Positions 36,495 through 44,687 of a stretch of 64,000 nucleotides of DNA are shown in pieces. A model generated the notes under the pieces. The model did no database searches, was not told the DNA's origin, and worked only from the letters and a program-made list of their open reading frames with translations. Source of the DNA: Flavobacteriaceae bacterium (lineage in GTDB: Bacteria; Bacteroidota; Bacteroidia; Flavobacteriales; Flavobacteriaceae). Positions within the stretch are counted from its first letter, which is position 1; every line of letters starts with the position of its first letter. The DNA lies in contig JAQWIL010000005.1 of the NCBI GenBank assembly GCA_029248885.1, positions 1 through 64,000 on the forward strand, read 5' to 3'. A program made the translations under genes and the position numbers.

Positions 36495-37639
36495 GTGCTG
36501 ATATAGTTGTTCAACACATCCACAAGTTGATCAATATCTTCTTTGGTATTGAATTTAGAAAACGAAATACGAATAGATGGGGATTGTAATTGTTTTTTGG
36601 AAAGAATGTGATTCAAAACATGAGACCCTGTTTCACTACCGGCTTGACAGGCGCTTCCTTTTGAGCAACAAATTCCTTTCAGATCAAGTGTAAATCCTAA
36701 AAGATTTGCTTTCTCTGGAGTCATTGGAATTCTAGCATTCACAATGGTATATGTACTCTTTGTCAAATCGTCACAACAACCATTAAAGGACATCTCCGAA
36801 AATGTGCTTTTGAGCTGATTGACACAATACATTTTTAGATCTGTAATTTGAGATTTGTCAGCATCCAAATTTGAATACGCATGAAAAAACGCCTCTCCTA
36901 AACCAACGATATTGTGTACGCTTTCTGTGCCCGCGCGCAAACCTCTTTCTTGACTACCTCCAAAAAGCAAGCTCTGCAAGCCTGTTTCCTTTCGGATAAA
37001 CACAAAGCCAATCCCTTTAGGACCGTGGAACTTATGAGCTGCAGCAACTGCAAAGTCGATGGGTAATTCTTGTAGATTCAGCCGGTAATTCCCGATCGAT
37101 TGAACCGTATCGGAATGAAATAGCGCACCGTTTTGCCGGCAAAGACTCCCGATTGCCTCTAAATCACAAATTGTTCCCAACTCATTGTTGACATGCATCA
37201 AGCTCACTAGTTTCTTGGAGTTGTCGTACTGGAGAAGTCGCTCAAGATCAGCCAAATCGGGACTTCCATCGCTTGAAACCTTCACATAATGAACATTGGT
37301 ATCATCCGATTGTTCAAGGTTTTCCACTGCGTGAATCACAGCATGATGCTCGATTTTTGAGGTAATGATTGTCTCAACACCAAGCCCACGCACAGCACCT
37401 TGCAAAACCATATTATCCCCCTCTGTACCACCAGAAGTGAAAATAATCTCGCTGGGCGAAGCACCCAATTCCTTGGCTATAGATTTCCTTGTATTTTCAA
37501 TCAAGCTTTTTGCCGTTCTGCCATGACTGTGGATTGATGATGGATTTCCAAATGAAGCAGACAAAACCTCCTTCATTTTTTCGACAACTTCTGGAAGTAC
37601 AGGAGTTGTAGCCGCATTGTCGAGATAGATGGAGTCCAT
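36491..37639 (-). CDS. Cysteine desulfurase (NifS/IscS-like)
   Basis: PLP enzyme that takes sulfur from cysteine for Fe-S clusters, thiolated tRNA or other acceptors. The 382 residues show YLDNAATTPVLPEV, FTSGGTEGDNMVLQG, HAVIHAVENL, LVSLMHVNNELGTICDL, FHSDTVQSIG, and AAAHKFHGPKGIGF with the PLP-binding Lys. The mobile catalytic loop is KGICCSKGSACQAGS, with the active Cys in a group I/II NifS-like context. Start ATG 37639 is chosen over a TTG two codons upstream. It follows ornithine aminotransferase by 9 bp on the same strand, without any visible Fe-S scaffold gene. Confidence 0.93.
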   Translation of the reverse strand: MDSIYLDNAATTPVLPEVVEKMKEVLSASFGNPSSIHSHGRTAKSLIENTRKSIAKELGASPSEIIFTSGGTEGDNMVLQGAVRGLGVETIITSKIEHHAVIHAVENLEQSDDTNVHYVKVSSDGSPDLADLERLLQYDNSKKLVSLMHVNNELGTICDLEAIGSLCRQNGALFHSDTVQSIGNYRLNLQELPIDFAVAAAHKFHGPKGIGFVFIRKETGLQSLLFGGSQERGLRAGTESVHNIVGLGEAFFHAYSNLDADKSQITDLKMYCVNQLKSTFSEMSFNGCCDDLTKSTYTIVNARIPMTPEKANLLGFTLDLKGICCSKGSACQAGSETGSHVLNHILSKKQLQSPSIRISFSKFNTKEDIDQLVDVLNNYIST

Positions 37640-37648
37640 ATGCAATTG

Positions 37649-38938
37649 TTACGAAGGCTCAAACTCACCTAGGGTGTCAATGATTATCTGAACACAAGAC
37701 AAGAGTTGTGCTTCATCGATTACCAATGGGGGAGCAAATCGAATGATATTCCCGTGTGTGGGTTTTGCCAAAAGCCCCTTTTTCTTAAAAGCCATGCAAA
37801 TGTCCCAAGCCAAAGATCCATCTTCACTATCGTTGATGACGATGGCGTTAAGTAAACCACGCCCACGAACCCCAACAAGGACGTCGCTTTGGCTTTTATA
37901 ATCGTTTAGATGTTTTCTGAAAATTTTCCCAAGGTAACGAGCATTTTGAGCAAGTTTTTCATCCCGTATGACTTTTAAAGACGCCATCCCAACTGCACTT
38001 GCCACAGGGTTACCCCCAAAAGTACTGCCGTGCTCACCTGGTTGGATTACCTCCATAATATGTCGATCTGCCAATACCGCAGAAACAGGATAAACTCCTC
38101 CTCCTAAGGCCTTACCAAGAATCAAAAGATCGGGGCGCGCGTAGGTGTCTTTTTGTTGCATGCAAGAAGATTCACAGGAGCAGTCTCCACACACAGCGAG
38201 TAGCGAACCCGTTCGACCAATCCCAGTTTGGATCTCATCGGCCATTAAAAGAACATTGTATGTATTGCACAACTCTTGTGACTTTCGCATAAAATCATCA
38301 CTTGGAGTATTGACACCCGCTTCTCCTTGAATGGGCTCAACCAAAAAACCAACGACGTTGGGTCGTTCTTGCAACACCTTTTCGAGTGCAACTGGATCGT
38401 TGTATGGGATGGTAATAAATCCTGGTGTAAATGGACCAAAATCTTTTTGGGAAACTGGGTCAGAAGAGAAAGAAACGATGGTCGTTGTTCTTCCATGGAA
38501 GTTATTTTGACAAACCACAATTTCTGCCTGATTTTCGGAAATTCCTTTTTTCTGAACACCCCACTTACGGGCTAGCTTAATGGCAGTTTCTACTGCCTCT
38601 GCACCCGTATTCATGGGGAGCATCATGTCAAAACTAAAATAGGAGGTAGCCAGTTTTGCAAATTGACTAAACTGATCATTGTGAAATGCACGTGATGTGA
38701 GCGATAATTGCTGCGATTGCCCTGTAAGAGCCTTAATAATTGTCGGATTTGAATGACCTTGATTTACTGCTGAATAAGCAGATAAAAAGTCAACATATTT
38801 CTTTCCTTCTACATCCCAAACGTAGATTCCTTCACCCCGGTTTAGAACAACCGGCAATGGATGGTAGTTGTGCGCGCCATACTGAAGATCATCATGTATG
38901 TAGCGATCGGTTTTTGATACAGACTTTGGGTTCATCAT
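37649..38938 (-). CDS. rocD: Ornithine aminotransferase
   Basis: Transfers the delta-amino group of ornithine to 2-oxoglutarate, linking arginine/ornithine to proline and glutamate. Class III aminotransferase with the typical opening YGAHNYHPLPVVLNRGEGIYVWDVEG and DFLSAYSAVNQGH, VEPIQGEAGVNTPSDDF, LLMADEIQTGIGRTG, and LLILGKALGGGVYPVSAV with the PLP Lys. Between GSLLAV and ARPDLL there is an insertion carrying four cysteines (CGDCSCESSC). The start is ATG 38938 (MMNPK); the frame also allows a TTG 8 codons upstream. A -7-like TACTTTCG lies 12 nt upstream of that ATG. Confidence 0.94.
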   Translation of the reverse strand: MMNPKSVSKTDRYIHDDLQYGAHNYHPLPVVLNRGEGIYVWDVEGKKYVDFLSAYSAVNQGHSNPTIIKALTGQSQQLSLTSRAFHNDQFSQFAKLATSYFSFDMMLPMNTGAEAVETAIKLARKWGVQKKGISENQAEIVVCQNNFHGRTTTIVSFSSDPVSQKDFGPFTPGFITIPYNDPVALEKVLQERPNVVGFLVEPIQGEAGVNTPSDDFMRKSQELCNTYNVLLMADEIQTGIGRTGSLLAVCGDCSCESSCMQQKDTYARPDLLILGKALGGGVYPVSAVLADRHIMEVIQPGEHGSTFGGNPVASAVGMASLKVIRDEKLAQNARYLGKIFRKHLNDYKSQSDVLVGVRGRGLLNAIVINDSEDGSLAWDICMAFKKKGLLAKPTHGNIIRFAPPLVIDEAQLLSCVQIIIDTLGEFEPS

Positions 38939-38981
38939 TAAAGTTTTGACGAAAGTAGTCAAATCTGAAGCAAAAAAAAAG

Positions 38982-39776
38982 CTAGATCGACATGCCGAAC
39001 AGTTTCTCGATCTGGATTAACAGGCTTTTATACTTATCCCGAGGTAAAGGCAACTTAAAGCCATTGGACATCACACATACATAGCTAATCCCACGTTCGA
39101 TTTTTGAAATTTCACGAATATTCACAATATGTGACCTATTCAATCGATAAAATATATTTGAATCAAGTATTCCCTCTATTTTAGTGAGAACAAGTGAGCA
39201 TGGTTTTACAGATTCATCCCGCATGACAACAGCTGATTTGCCCCCCTCAGAATAAGATGCTTCGATGAAGACAATATCTCGGGATAATACAAGTTCAATT
39301 GCGTTTTTGTTTTTGATAATTACGGGCTTGTCAAGTTCATAACCATTGGTCGAAAACTTTGAAATTGCTTCCGCATCATATAATGGCTTTTCTTCTTGTT
39401 GATGTTTGCTCTTTATCTTTTCAATGGTATTTTGTAAATCTTGAATTTCAATGGGTTTTAGCAAATAATCCACAACTTCATATTGGATCGCTTTTAATGC
39501 AAACTCATCATGAGCCGTACAAATTACGATGTGTAAGTCTGCATAATCGATTTGATCGAGCAAGTCAAAGCCAGTGCCTTCGTCCAAGATCAAATCCAAA
39601 AAAAGGATATCGATAGCAGATCTCTTGCTCTCATCTTTCAGGTAGTCCTCTGCAACAGCCCTTTCTGAAAATGTAGCTTCTACATGGAGGTCGGCACAAT
39701 ACTTTTCAATATAATAGGTGAGCAATTCAAGATTTCTTGGCTCATCATCAATCGAAATGCATTTTAGTTTTTTCAT
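38982..39776 (-). CDS. LytTR-family response regulator
   Basis: 264-residue regulator: receiver domain (about 4-122) with the acidic pocket SIDDEPRN, phosphoacceptor Asp61 in LFLDLIL, and ...VDYLLKPIE with the conserved Lys; a linker; then a LytTR DNA-binding domain (about 160-262) with IVFIEASYSEGGKSAVVM, FYRLNRSHIVNIREISKIE and LPLPRDKYKSLL. It has no adjacent histidine kinase in the window, so it is an orphan here. Targets cannot be predicted. A well-formed promoter precedes it. Confidence 0.93.
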   Translation of the reverse strand: MKKLKCISIDDEPRNLELLTYYIEKYCADLHVEATFSERAVAEDYLKDESKRSAIDILFLDLILDEGTGFDLLDQIDYADLHIVICTAHDEFALKAIQYEVVDYLLKPIEIQDLQNTIEKIKSKHQQEEKPLYDAEAISKFSTNGYELDKPVIIKNKNAIELVLSRDIVFIEASYSEGGKSAVVMRDESVKPCSLVLTKIEGILDSNIFYRLNRSHIVNIREISKIERGISYVCVMSNGFKLPLPRDKYKSLLIQIEKLFGMSI

Positions 39777-39795
39777 ATTACATTTGGACTACTCA

Positions 39796-39824
39796 CAAAA
39801 CTAAGATATTTGCTGAAACTCAAA
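39796..39824 (-). promoter_or_regulatory. Promoter of the LytTR regulator (-33 and -7)
   Basis: Minus strand TTTG (39821-39824), 17 nt, then TAGTTTTG (39796-39803), matching the Bacteroidota TTTG/TAnnTTTG pattern. The -7 box ends 19 nt before the ATG. Confidence 0.6.
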
Positions 39825-39870
39825 AAATGGTAAATTCAAATAAAATGCTTGATGTAAATTTACAACCATA

Positions 39871-40692
39871 ATGAAAACGATATCTAGCTTGCATAACGAT
39901 ACCATCAAAGCCGTTACAGGATTGATTCAAAAGGCATCATTGAGAAAGAAAAGTGATGTTTTTGTTGTTGAAGGTAAACGCGAACTGCAGTTAGCACACA
40001 AAGGAGAGTTTACAATTGACACCGTCTTTTGTTGCCCAGCTCTGTTTACGTCCACATCATTGGAGGAATGGAGTGCAAAAAACTTAGGTACGAGCAATAT
40101 CGTTCTTGTGACTGAGAGTGTCTATGAAAAAATCAGTTATCGAAAAAAAACGGAGGGGATTATTGCCTTGGTAAAAAAGAAGACGTTTGACCTAGAATCC
40201 ATTGAGTTCAAAAACCCAAACCCATTGATTCTCGTGATTGAAAACATTGAAAAACCTGGGAATATTGGTGCAATGCTTCGTACAGCAGATGCATCGAACA
40301 TCGACTGTCTTTTGGTGGCCGACCCCAAAACCGATATATATAATCCCAATGTTGTTCGGTCGAGTGTTGGGGGATTCTTCAGTGTGCCTATCGGGGTCGG
40401 GTCAAATCAGGATATCCTTGGATTTTTGCAACAGAACCAAATCATACCTTACGCAGCAAGTTTACAAGACAGTATCTCCTACGAGAAAATTGATTTTTCG
40501 ACACCCACTGCTTTGGTTGTTGGTACGGAAGCGACGGGACTAAGCTCATTTTGGACAAAAGAATCAAAATCAAATATCATAATCCCAATGCTTGGAACTT
40601 TGGACTCGATGAACGTATCAGTCGCTGCTGCCATACTCCTTTTTGAAGCGACACGCCAACGTAATTTTTACAGAGATATAAAAGGAATTTAG
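39871..40692 (+). CDS. TrmH/SpoU-family RNA 2'-O-methyltransferase
   Basis: SPOUT-class methyltransferase of 273 residues. N-terminal substrate-binding domain (about 1-95: KKSDVFVVEGKRELQLA) followed by the knotted SpoU domain with its three motifs: NIEKPGNIGAMLRTADASNID, ALVVGTEATGLSSFW and IIIPMLGTLDSMNVSVAAAILLFE. It would methylate a ribose in rRNA or tRNA; RlmB-like and TrmH-like proteins cannot be separated here. It starts the row TrmH-spoT-fur-purA, 12 bp before spoT. Confidence 0.92.
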   Translation: MKTISSLHNDTIKAVTGLIQKASLRKKSDVFVVEGKRELQLAHKGEFTIDTVFCCPALFTSTSLEEWSAKNLGTSNIVLVTESVYEKISYRKKTEGIIALVKKKTFDLESIEFKNPNPLILVIENIEKPGNIGAMLRTADASNIDCLLVADPKTDIYNPNVVRSSVGGFFSVPIGVGSNQDILGFLQQNQIIPYAASLQDSISYEKIDFSTPTALVVGTEATGLSSFWTKESKSNIIIPMLGTLDSMNVSVAAAILLFEATRQRNFYRDIKGI

Positions 40693-40700
40693 TACTTTTA
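40693..40700 (+). promoter_or_regulatory. Putative -7 box of spoT
   Basis: TACTTTTA, one mismatch to TAnnTTTG, overlapping the stop region of the preceding gene and ending 4 nt before the spoT ATG. It would give a leaderless spoT transcript in addition to readthrough from the upstream gene. Confidence 0.4.
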
Positions 40701-40704
40701 TAAT

Positions 40705-42912
40705 ATGGTTAGTGCAATAGAAACAATAGCGGAAAATACGCAAATCGCAAAAGCGTACAAAGACCTGTTGCGCATCAGCTACCAAAAGCTAACTGCTGCT
40801 GACAAAAAAATGATTCGGCTGGCGCTAGATACAGCTGTTGACGCACACAAGAATCAAAGAAGAAAATCTGGAGAACCCTACATCCTCCATCCTATCGCCG
40901 TTGCCAAAATTGTTGCTGACGATATCGGTTTGGGAGCCCCCTCCATTGCAGCAGCCCTGCTTCACGATGTGGTAGAGGACACAAAATACACCATTGATGA
41001 TATCGAGTCGATACACGGTCAACAGATTGCAAAAATTGTGGATGGTCTGACAAAGATTTCCAGTTTAAAAAAAGACAAAAACGTCTCGTTCCAAGCTGAA
41101 AATTTTAGAAAAATGCTTTTGACGCTAAATGATGACGCAAGGGTGATAATCATCAAAATTGCAGATCGTTTGCACAATATGCAAACAATGGATATCATGC
41201 CTAGACATAAACAGGTGAAAATTGCATCTGAAACCTTATACATCTATGCACCACTTGCACATCGTGTTGGGATGTATAATATCAAAACCGAACTCGAAGA
41301 CTTGGGGCTAAAATACACTGAACCAGAGGTTTATGACGAGATTCAACAGCGTGTACAAGAAAACCTTGATAGTCAAGAGGAGTTTATCGATCGATTTATT
41401 AAGCTCACAAAAAAGTATTTACGACGAGAAGGATTGTCATGTAAAATTGAAGGACGTCCGAAATCGATCTTTTCCACACGGAAAAAAATGGTTTCAAAAA
41501 ACCTTGATTTCGATCAAATTTTTGATCGCTATGCCATTCGTGTTATCTACAAAGCTGACCCTCAGGAACAGAAGTTCATGGCATGGAAAATTTACTCTAT
41601 CATTACGGATCATTTTCAGCCCAATCCACTTCGCTTAAGAGATTGGATTTCAGCACCAAAATCGACTGGTTATGAAGCACTGCATATTACGGTCATGGGG
41701 CCCGAGGGCCGATGGGTTGAGGTTCAGATTCGGTCTCAACGTATGCACGAAATTGCAGAAAAGGGCTATGCTGCACATTTTAAATACAAGCATGGAAAGC
41801 AAGATGAAAGAGGGCTAGAAGTCTGGCTGAACCGTTTACGAGAAGTCCTTGAGCAACCAAACGCTGATGCAGTTGATTTCGTCAAAGACTTTAGACTCAA
41901 TCTCTATGCAAGTGAAATATTTGTATTTACTCCTGAGGGTGATTTAAAATCTTTACCGCAAGGTGCAACCCCTGTTGATTTTGCATTTCATATTCATACG
42001 GAAATTGGTATGCACACCAGAGGAGCTAAAATCAATGGGAAAATCGTGCCCCTGAGCTATCGCTTGAGAAGTGGAGATCAAGTTGAAATCATTACTTCTG
42101 AAAAGTCATTTCCAAACGCCAGCTGGTTAGATTATGTGATCACGTCTCGTGCACGTTCTCGAATTCGTGCCTTTTTGAGAGAGGATAAAAAACAAATCGC
42201 ACAGGAAGGAAAAGAAATTTTGAGAAGGAAACTCAAACAACTCAAAATTGGTTTTAACGATAAAACAATTGATAAACTCCTTACATTTTTCAAGCTCAAA
42301 ACAACTTTGGACTTGTATTATCGCGTCGGGATTGGCACCATTGACAATGTGAAGCTTAAAAAATTTAGCGCCGATCAAAGCAATCGTTTCTTTAACTTTT
42401 TCAAAAGAAAGGCTCAAACAAGTAAGAATCCTACGCTAATTGAACAGGACAAAATCACTGACAAATACGACCAACTTGTTTTTGGAAAAACCGAAGAACA
42501 GCTCGAACATCAACTCAGTCCATGTTGTAACCCAATTGCTGGAGATGAAGTATTTGGTTTTGTCACAGTAAGCGATGGGGTCAAAATTCATAAAAACGAG
42601 TGCCCAAACGCCCTAACACTTCGCTCAAACTATGCCTATCGGATTATCAATGCCAAATGGATTGACTCTTCTCAGAATGAATTTACCGCCAAGCTACAGC
42701 TCACTGGACTCGACGATTTGGGGCTTGTAAATAAGGTTACACAGGTTATTTCAAATACAAACAATGTGAATATCAGTCGGATGTCATTTGACTCCAATGA
42801 TGGTACATTTGAGGGGAAGATCTTGTTGAAAGTCAAAAACACTGCTCTTCTTAAAAAGATGATAAAGCAGCTTCAAAATATAAATGGAGTTGATAAAGTT
42901 ACACGAGAGTAA
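40705..42912 (+). CDS. spoT: Bifunctional (p)ppGpp synthetase/hydrolase RelA/SpoT
   Basis: 735-residue stringent-response enzyme. HD hydrolase domain (about 45-195) with HPIAVAKIVADD, LLHDVVEDTKY and IIIKIADRLHNMQT, so the hydrolase site looks intact. Synthetase domain (about 235-370) with GRPKSIFSTRKKM, FDRYAIRVIYK and STGYEALHITVMG. TGS domain (about 390-455: FVFTPEGDLKSLPQGATPVDFAF). A helical region and zinc-finger-like segment contain LSPCCNPIAGDEVFGF. C-terminal ACT domain (about 660-735). It makes and degrades ppGpp in response to amino-acid and carbon stress. It is followed by a fur-like gene and purA, purine nucleotide synthesis being a ppGpp target. Confidence 0.97.
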   Translation: MVSAIETIAENTQIAKAYKDLLRISYQKLTAADKKMIRLALDTAVDAHKNQRRKSGEPYILHPIAVAKIVADDIGLGAPSIAAALLHDVVEDTKYTIDDIESIHGQQIAKIVDGLTKISSLKKDKNVSFQAENFRKMLLTLNDDARVIIIKIADRLHNMQTMDIMPRHKQVKIASETLYIYAPLAHRVGMYNIKTELEDLGLKYTEPEVYDEIQQRVQENLDSQEEFIDRFIKLTKKYLRREGLSCKIEGRPKSIFSTRKKMVSKNLDFDQIFDRYAIRVIYKADPQEQKFMAWKIYSIITDHFQPNPLRLRDWISAPKSTGYEALHITVMGPEGRWVEVQIRSQRMHEIAEKGYAAHFKYKHGKQDERGLEVWLNRLREVLEQPNADAVDFVKDFRLNLYASEIFVFTPEGDLKSLPQGATPVDFAFHIHTEIGMHTRGAKINGKIVPLSYRLRSGDQVEIITSEKSFPNASWLDYVITSRARSRIRAFLREDKKQIAQEGKEILRRKLKQLKIGFNDKTIDKLLTFFKLKTTLDLYYRVGIGTIDNVKLKKFSADQSNRFFNFFKRKAQTSKNPTLIEQDKITDKYDQLVFGKTEEQLEHQLSPCCNPIAGDEVFGFVTVSDGVKIHKNECPNALTLRSNYAYRIINAKWIDSSQNEFTAKLQLTGLDDLGLVNKVTQVISNTNNVNISRMSFDSNDGTFEGKILLKVKNTALLKKMIKQLQNINGVDKVTRE

Positions 42913-42923
42913 AAAAACCTACG

Positions 42924-42931
42924 TAAATTTG
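42924..42931 (+). promoter_or_regulatory. Putative -7 box of the fur-like gene
   Basis: TAAATTTG, perfect consensus, 9 nt before the ATG of the fur-like gene, so the leader would be only a few nucleotides. No clear TTTG at -33. Confidence 0.55.
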
Positions 42932-42940
42932 CGTTGAATC

Positions 42941-43381
42941 ATGGATAAAAATCAAGAAATTGTACGGGATGTTTTTATTGCCTTTTTAGACAAAAACAGC
43001 CATCGAAAAACACCCGAACGCTTCGCTATTCTCGAAGAAATTTATCGAAGTGATGATCATTTTGATATTGAGTCTCTGTATTTGAAAATGAAAGAGAAGA
43101 AATACCGGGTGAGTCGAGCAACTTTGTACAACACCATCGAGCTACTTCTCGATTGTGGGCTTGTTCGAAAACATCAATTTGGTCCTCAGCATGCACAATA
43201 CGAAAAATCGTATTTCGACAATCAGCACGATCATATCATTTTTACAGATACTGGAGAAGTCAAAGAATTTTGTGATCCTAGAATTCAAATGATAAAGAAA
43301 AGTATAGAAGAGGTTTTTGATGTTGACATTCACAATCATTCTCTGTATTTCTATGCAACTAAAAACAACAGCAAGAATTAA
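42941..43381 (+). CDS. Fur-family transcriptional regulator
   Basis: 146-residue Fur-superfamily repressor: winged helix (about 8-85) with [20 protein letters not shown] and [22 protein letters not shown], then a dimerisation domain with [20 protein letters not shown] and [10 protein letters not shown]. His/Asp/Glu residues for a regulatory metal site are present, but the structural Zn CxxC pair is missing (TDTGEV replaces CxxCG), so it is a non-canonical Fur/PerR type. The metal or signal sensed cannot be assigned. It lies 2 bp upstream of purA, which it probably shares a transcript with. Confidence 0.92.
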   Translation: MDKNQEIVRDVFIAFLDKNSHRKTPERFAILEEIYRSDDHFDIESLYLKMKEKKYRVSRATLYNTIELLLDCGLVRKHQFGPQHAQYEKSYFDNQHDHIIFTDTGEVKEFCDPRIQMIKKSIEEVFDVDIHNHSLYFYATKNNSKN

Positions 43382-43383
43382 AT

Positions 43384-44658
43384 ATGGGATTAGATTTACT
43401 CCTTGGCCTACAATGGGGAGATGAAGGAAAAGGAAAGATTGTCGATGTACTGACTAAAAATTATGATATCATTGCGCGTTTTCAAGGGGGGCCAAATGCA
43501 GGACACACTTTAAAATTTGACGGGATTAAGCACGTTTTGCATACCATCCCATCGGGGATTTTCCATCCAAACGCACTAAACTTAGTGGGAAATGGGGTCG
43601 TTATCGATCCTGTAATTTTTCAGAAAGAGCTCGAAAATCTTGATAAATTTGATATCGATTACAGTCAATCTTTACTCATATCTCGTAAAGCACATCTTAT
43701 TTTGCCGACCCATCGACTTCTTGATGCTGCCTCTGAAAAAGCGAAGGGAATCAAAAAAATTGGATCAACTCTCAAAGGAATCGGACCAACCTATATGGAT
43801 AAAACTGGTCGAAATGGAATTCGCATTGGAGATTTAGAGTTTCCCAACTGGAAATCAAAGTATCGAGAACTCGCCGACAAGCATGAGGAACTCATTTCAT
43901 TCTATCAAGTTGACCTGACATATGACCTTCAAGCTCTAGAGTCTGATTTTTTTGCAGCTGTTGATTTTATCCTCGATAAACTCCGTTTTGTTGATAGTGA
44001 ATCTGTACTCGCTGATGCGCAAGCAGATCAAAAAAAGATCCTCGCTGAAGGGGCGCAAGGATCGTTATTAGATATTGATTTTGGAACTTACCCTTTTGTC
44101 ACTTCCTCAAATACTACTGCGGCTGGGGCTTGTACAGGTTTAGGTGTTGCACCAAACAAAATCAAAGATGTGTTTGGCATTTTTAAGGCCTATACGACTC
44201 GAGTCGGTAGTGGGCCGTTCCCCACTGAATTATTTGATGAAGTCGGAGAAAAAATTGCCAAAGTCGGTCACGAATTTGGAGCAACCACTGGGCGCCCAAG
44301 ACGCTGTGGGTGGCTTGACTTGGTTGCGCTAAAATATGCGGTACAAGTCAATGGAGTTACCCAACTCATGATGATGAAAGGAGATGTGCTTTCAGGAATC
44401 GACACCCTAAAGATTTGTACACAATACGAATACCGCGGAGAATTAATCAGTCATCTGCCCTTTTCGCTTGATAAAGAGTTCATCAATCCAAAATATATTG
44501 AAATGGCAGGATGGCAAGAGGACATTACAAATTGTACCTCCTATGATCAATTGCCTTCTCAACTGAAAGAATACGTAACTTTCATTGAAAATTTTCTGGA
44601 AACACCTGTGTGTCTTGTCTCTGTCGGACCCGATCGTAAACAAACGATTTTTCGATAG
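43384..44658 (+). CDS. purA: Adenylosuccinate synthetase
   Basis: Makes adenylosuccinate from IMP, aspartate and GTP, the committed step to AMP. The 424 residues show the N-terminal P-loop-like GLQWGDEGKGKIVDVLT with the catalytic Asp, GGPNAGHTL with the catalytic His, GSTLKGIGPTYMDKTGRNGIRIGD, EGAQGSLLDIDFGTYPFVTSS, TRVGSGPFPTEL, and the base-recognition segment GATTGRPRRCGW. All standard active-site elements are present. Its TAG stop forms part of a -7 box for the following gene. Confidence 0.97.
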   Translation: MGLDLLLGLQWGDEGKGKIVDVLTKNYDIIARFQGGPNAGHTLKFDGIKHVLHTIPSGIFHPNALNLVGNGVVIDPVIFQKELENLDKFDIDYSQSLLISRKAHLILPTHRLLDAASEKAKGIKKIGSTLKGIGPTYMDKTGRNGIRIGDLEFPNWKSKYRELADKHEELISFYQVDLTYDLQALESDFFAAVDFILDKLRFVDSESVLADAQADQKKILAEGAQGSLLDIDFGTYPFVTSSNTTAAGACTGLGVAPNKIKDVFGIFKAYTTRVGSGPFPTELFDEVGEKIAKVGHEFGATTGRPRRCGWLDLVALKYAVQVNGVTQLMMMKGDVLSGIDTLKICTQYEYRGELISHLPFSLDKEFINPKYIEMAGWQEDITNCTSYDQLPSQLKEYVTFIENFLETPVCLVSVGPDRKQTIFR

Positions 44659-44663
44659 ATTTG
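44656..44663 (+). promoter_or_regulatory. -7 box embedded in the purA stop codon
   Basis: TAGATTTG, perfect TAnnTTTG, whose TAG is the purA stop codon. It lies 24 nt before the TTG chosen as start of the OstA-like gene, and it argues against the earlier TTG at 44661, which lies inside this box. Confidence 0.5.
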
Positions 44664-44687
44664 CGTGCATGCTCAATCGATTTAACA

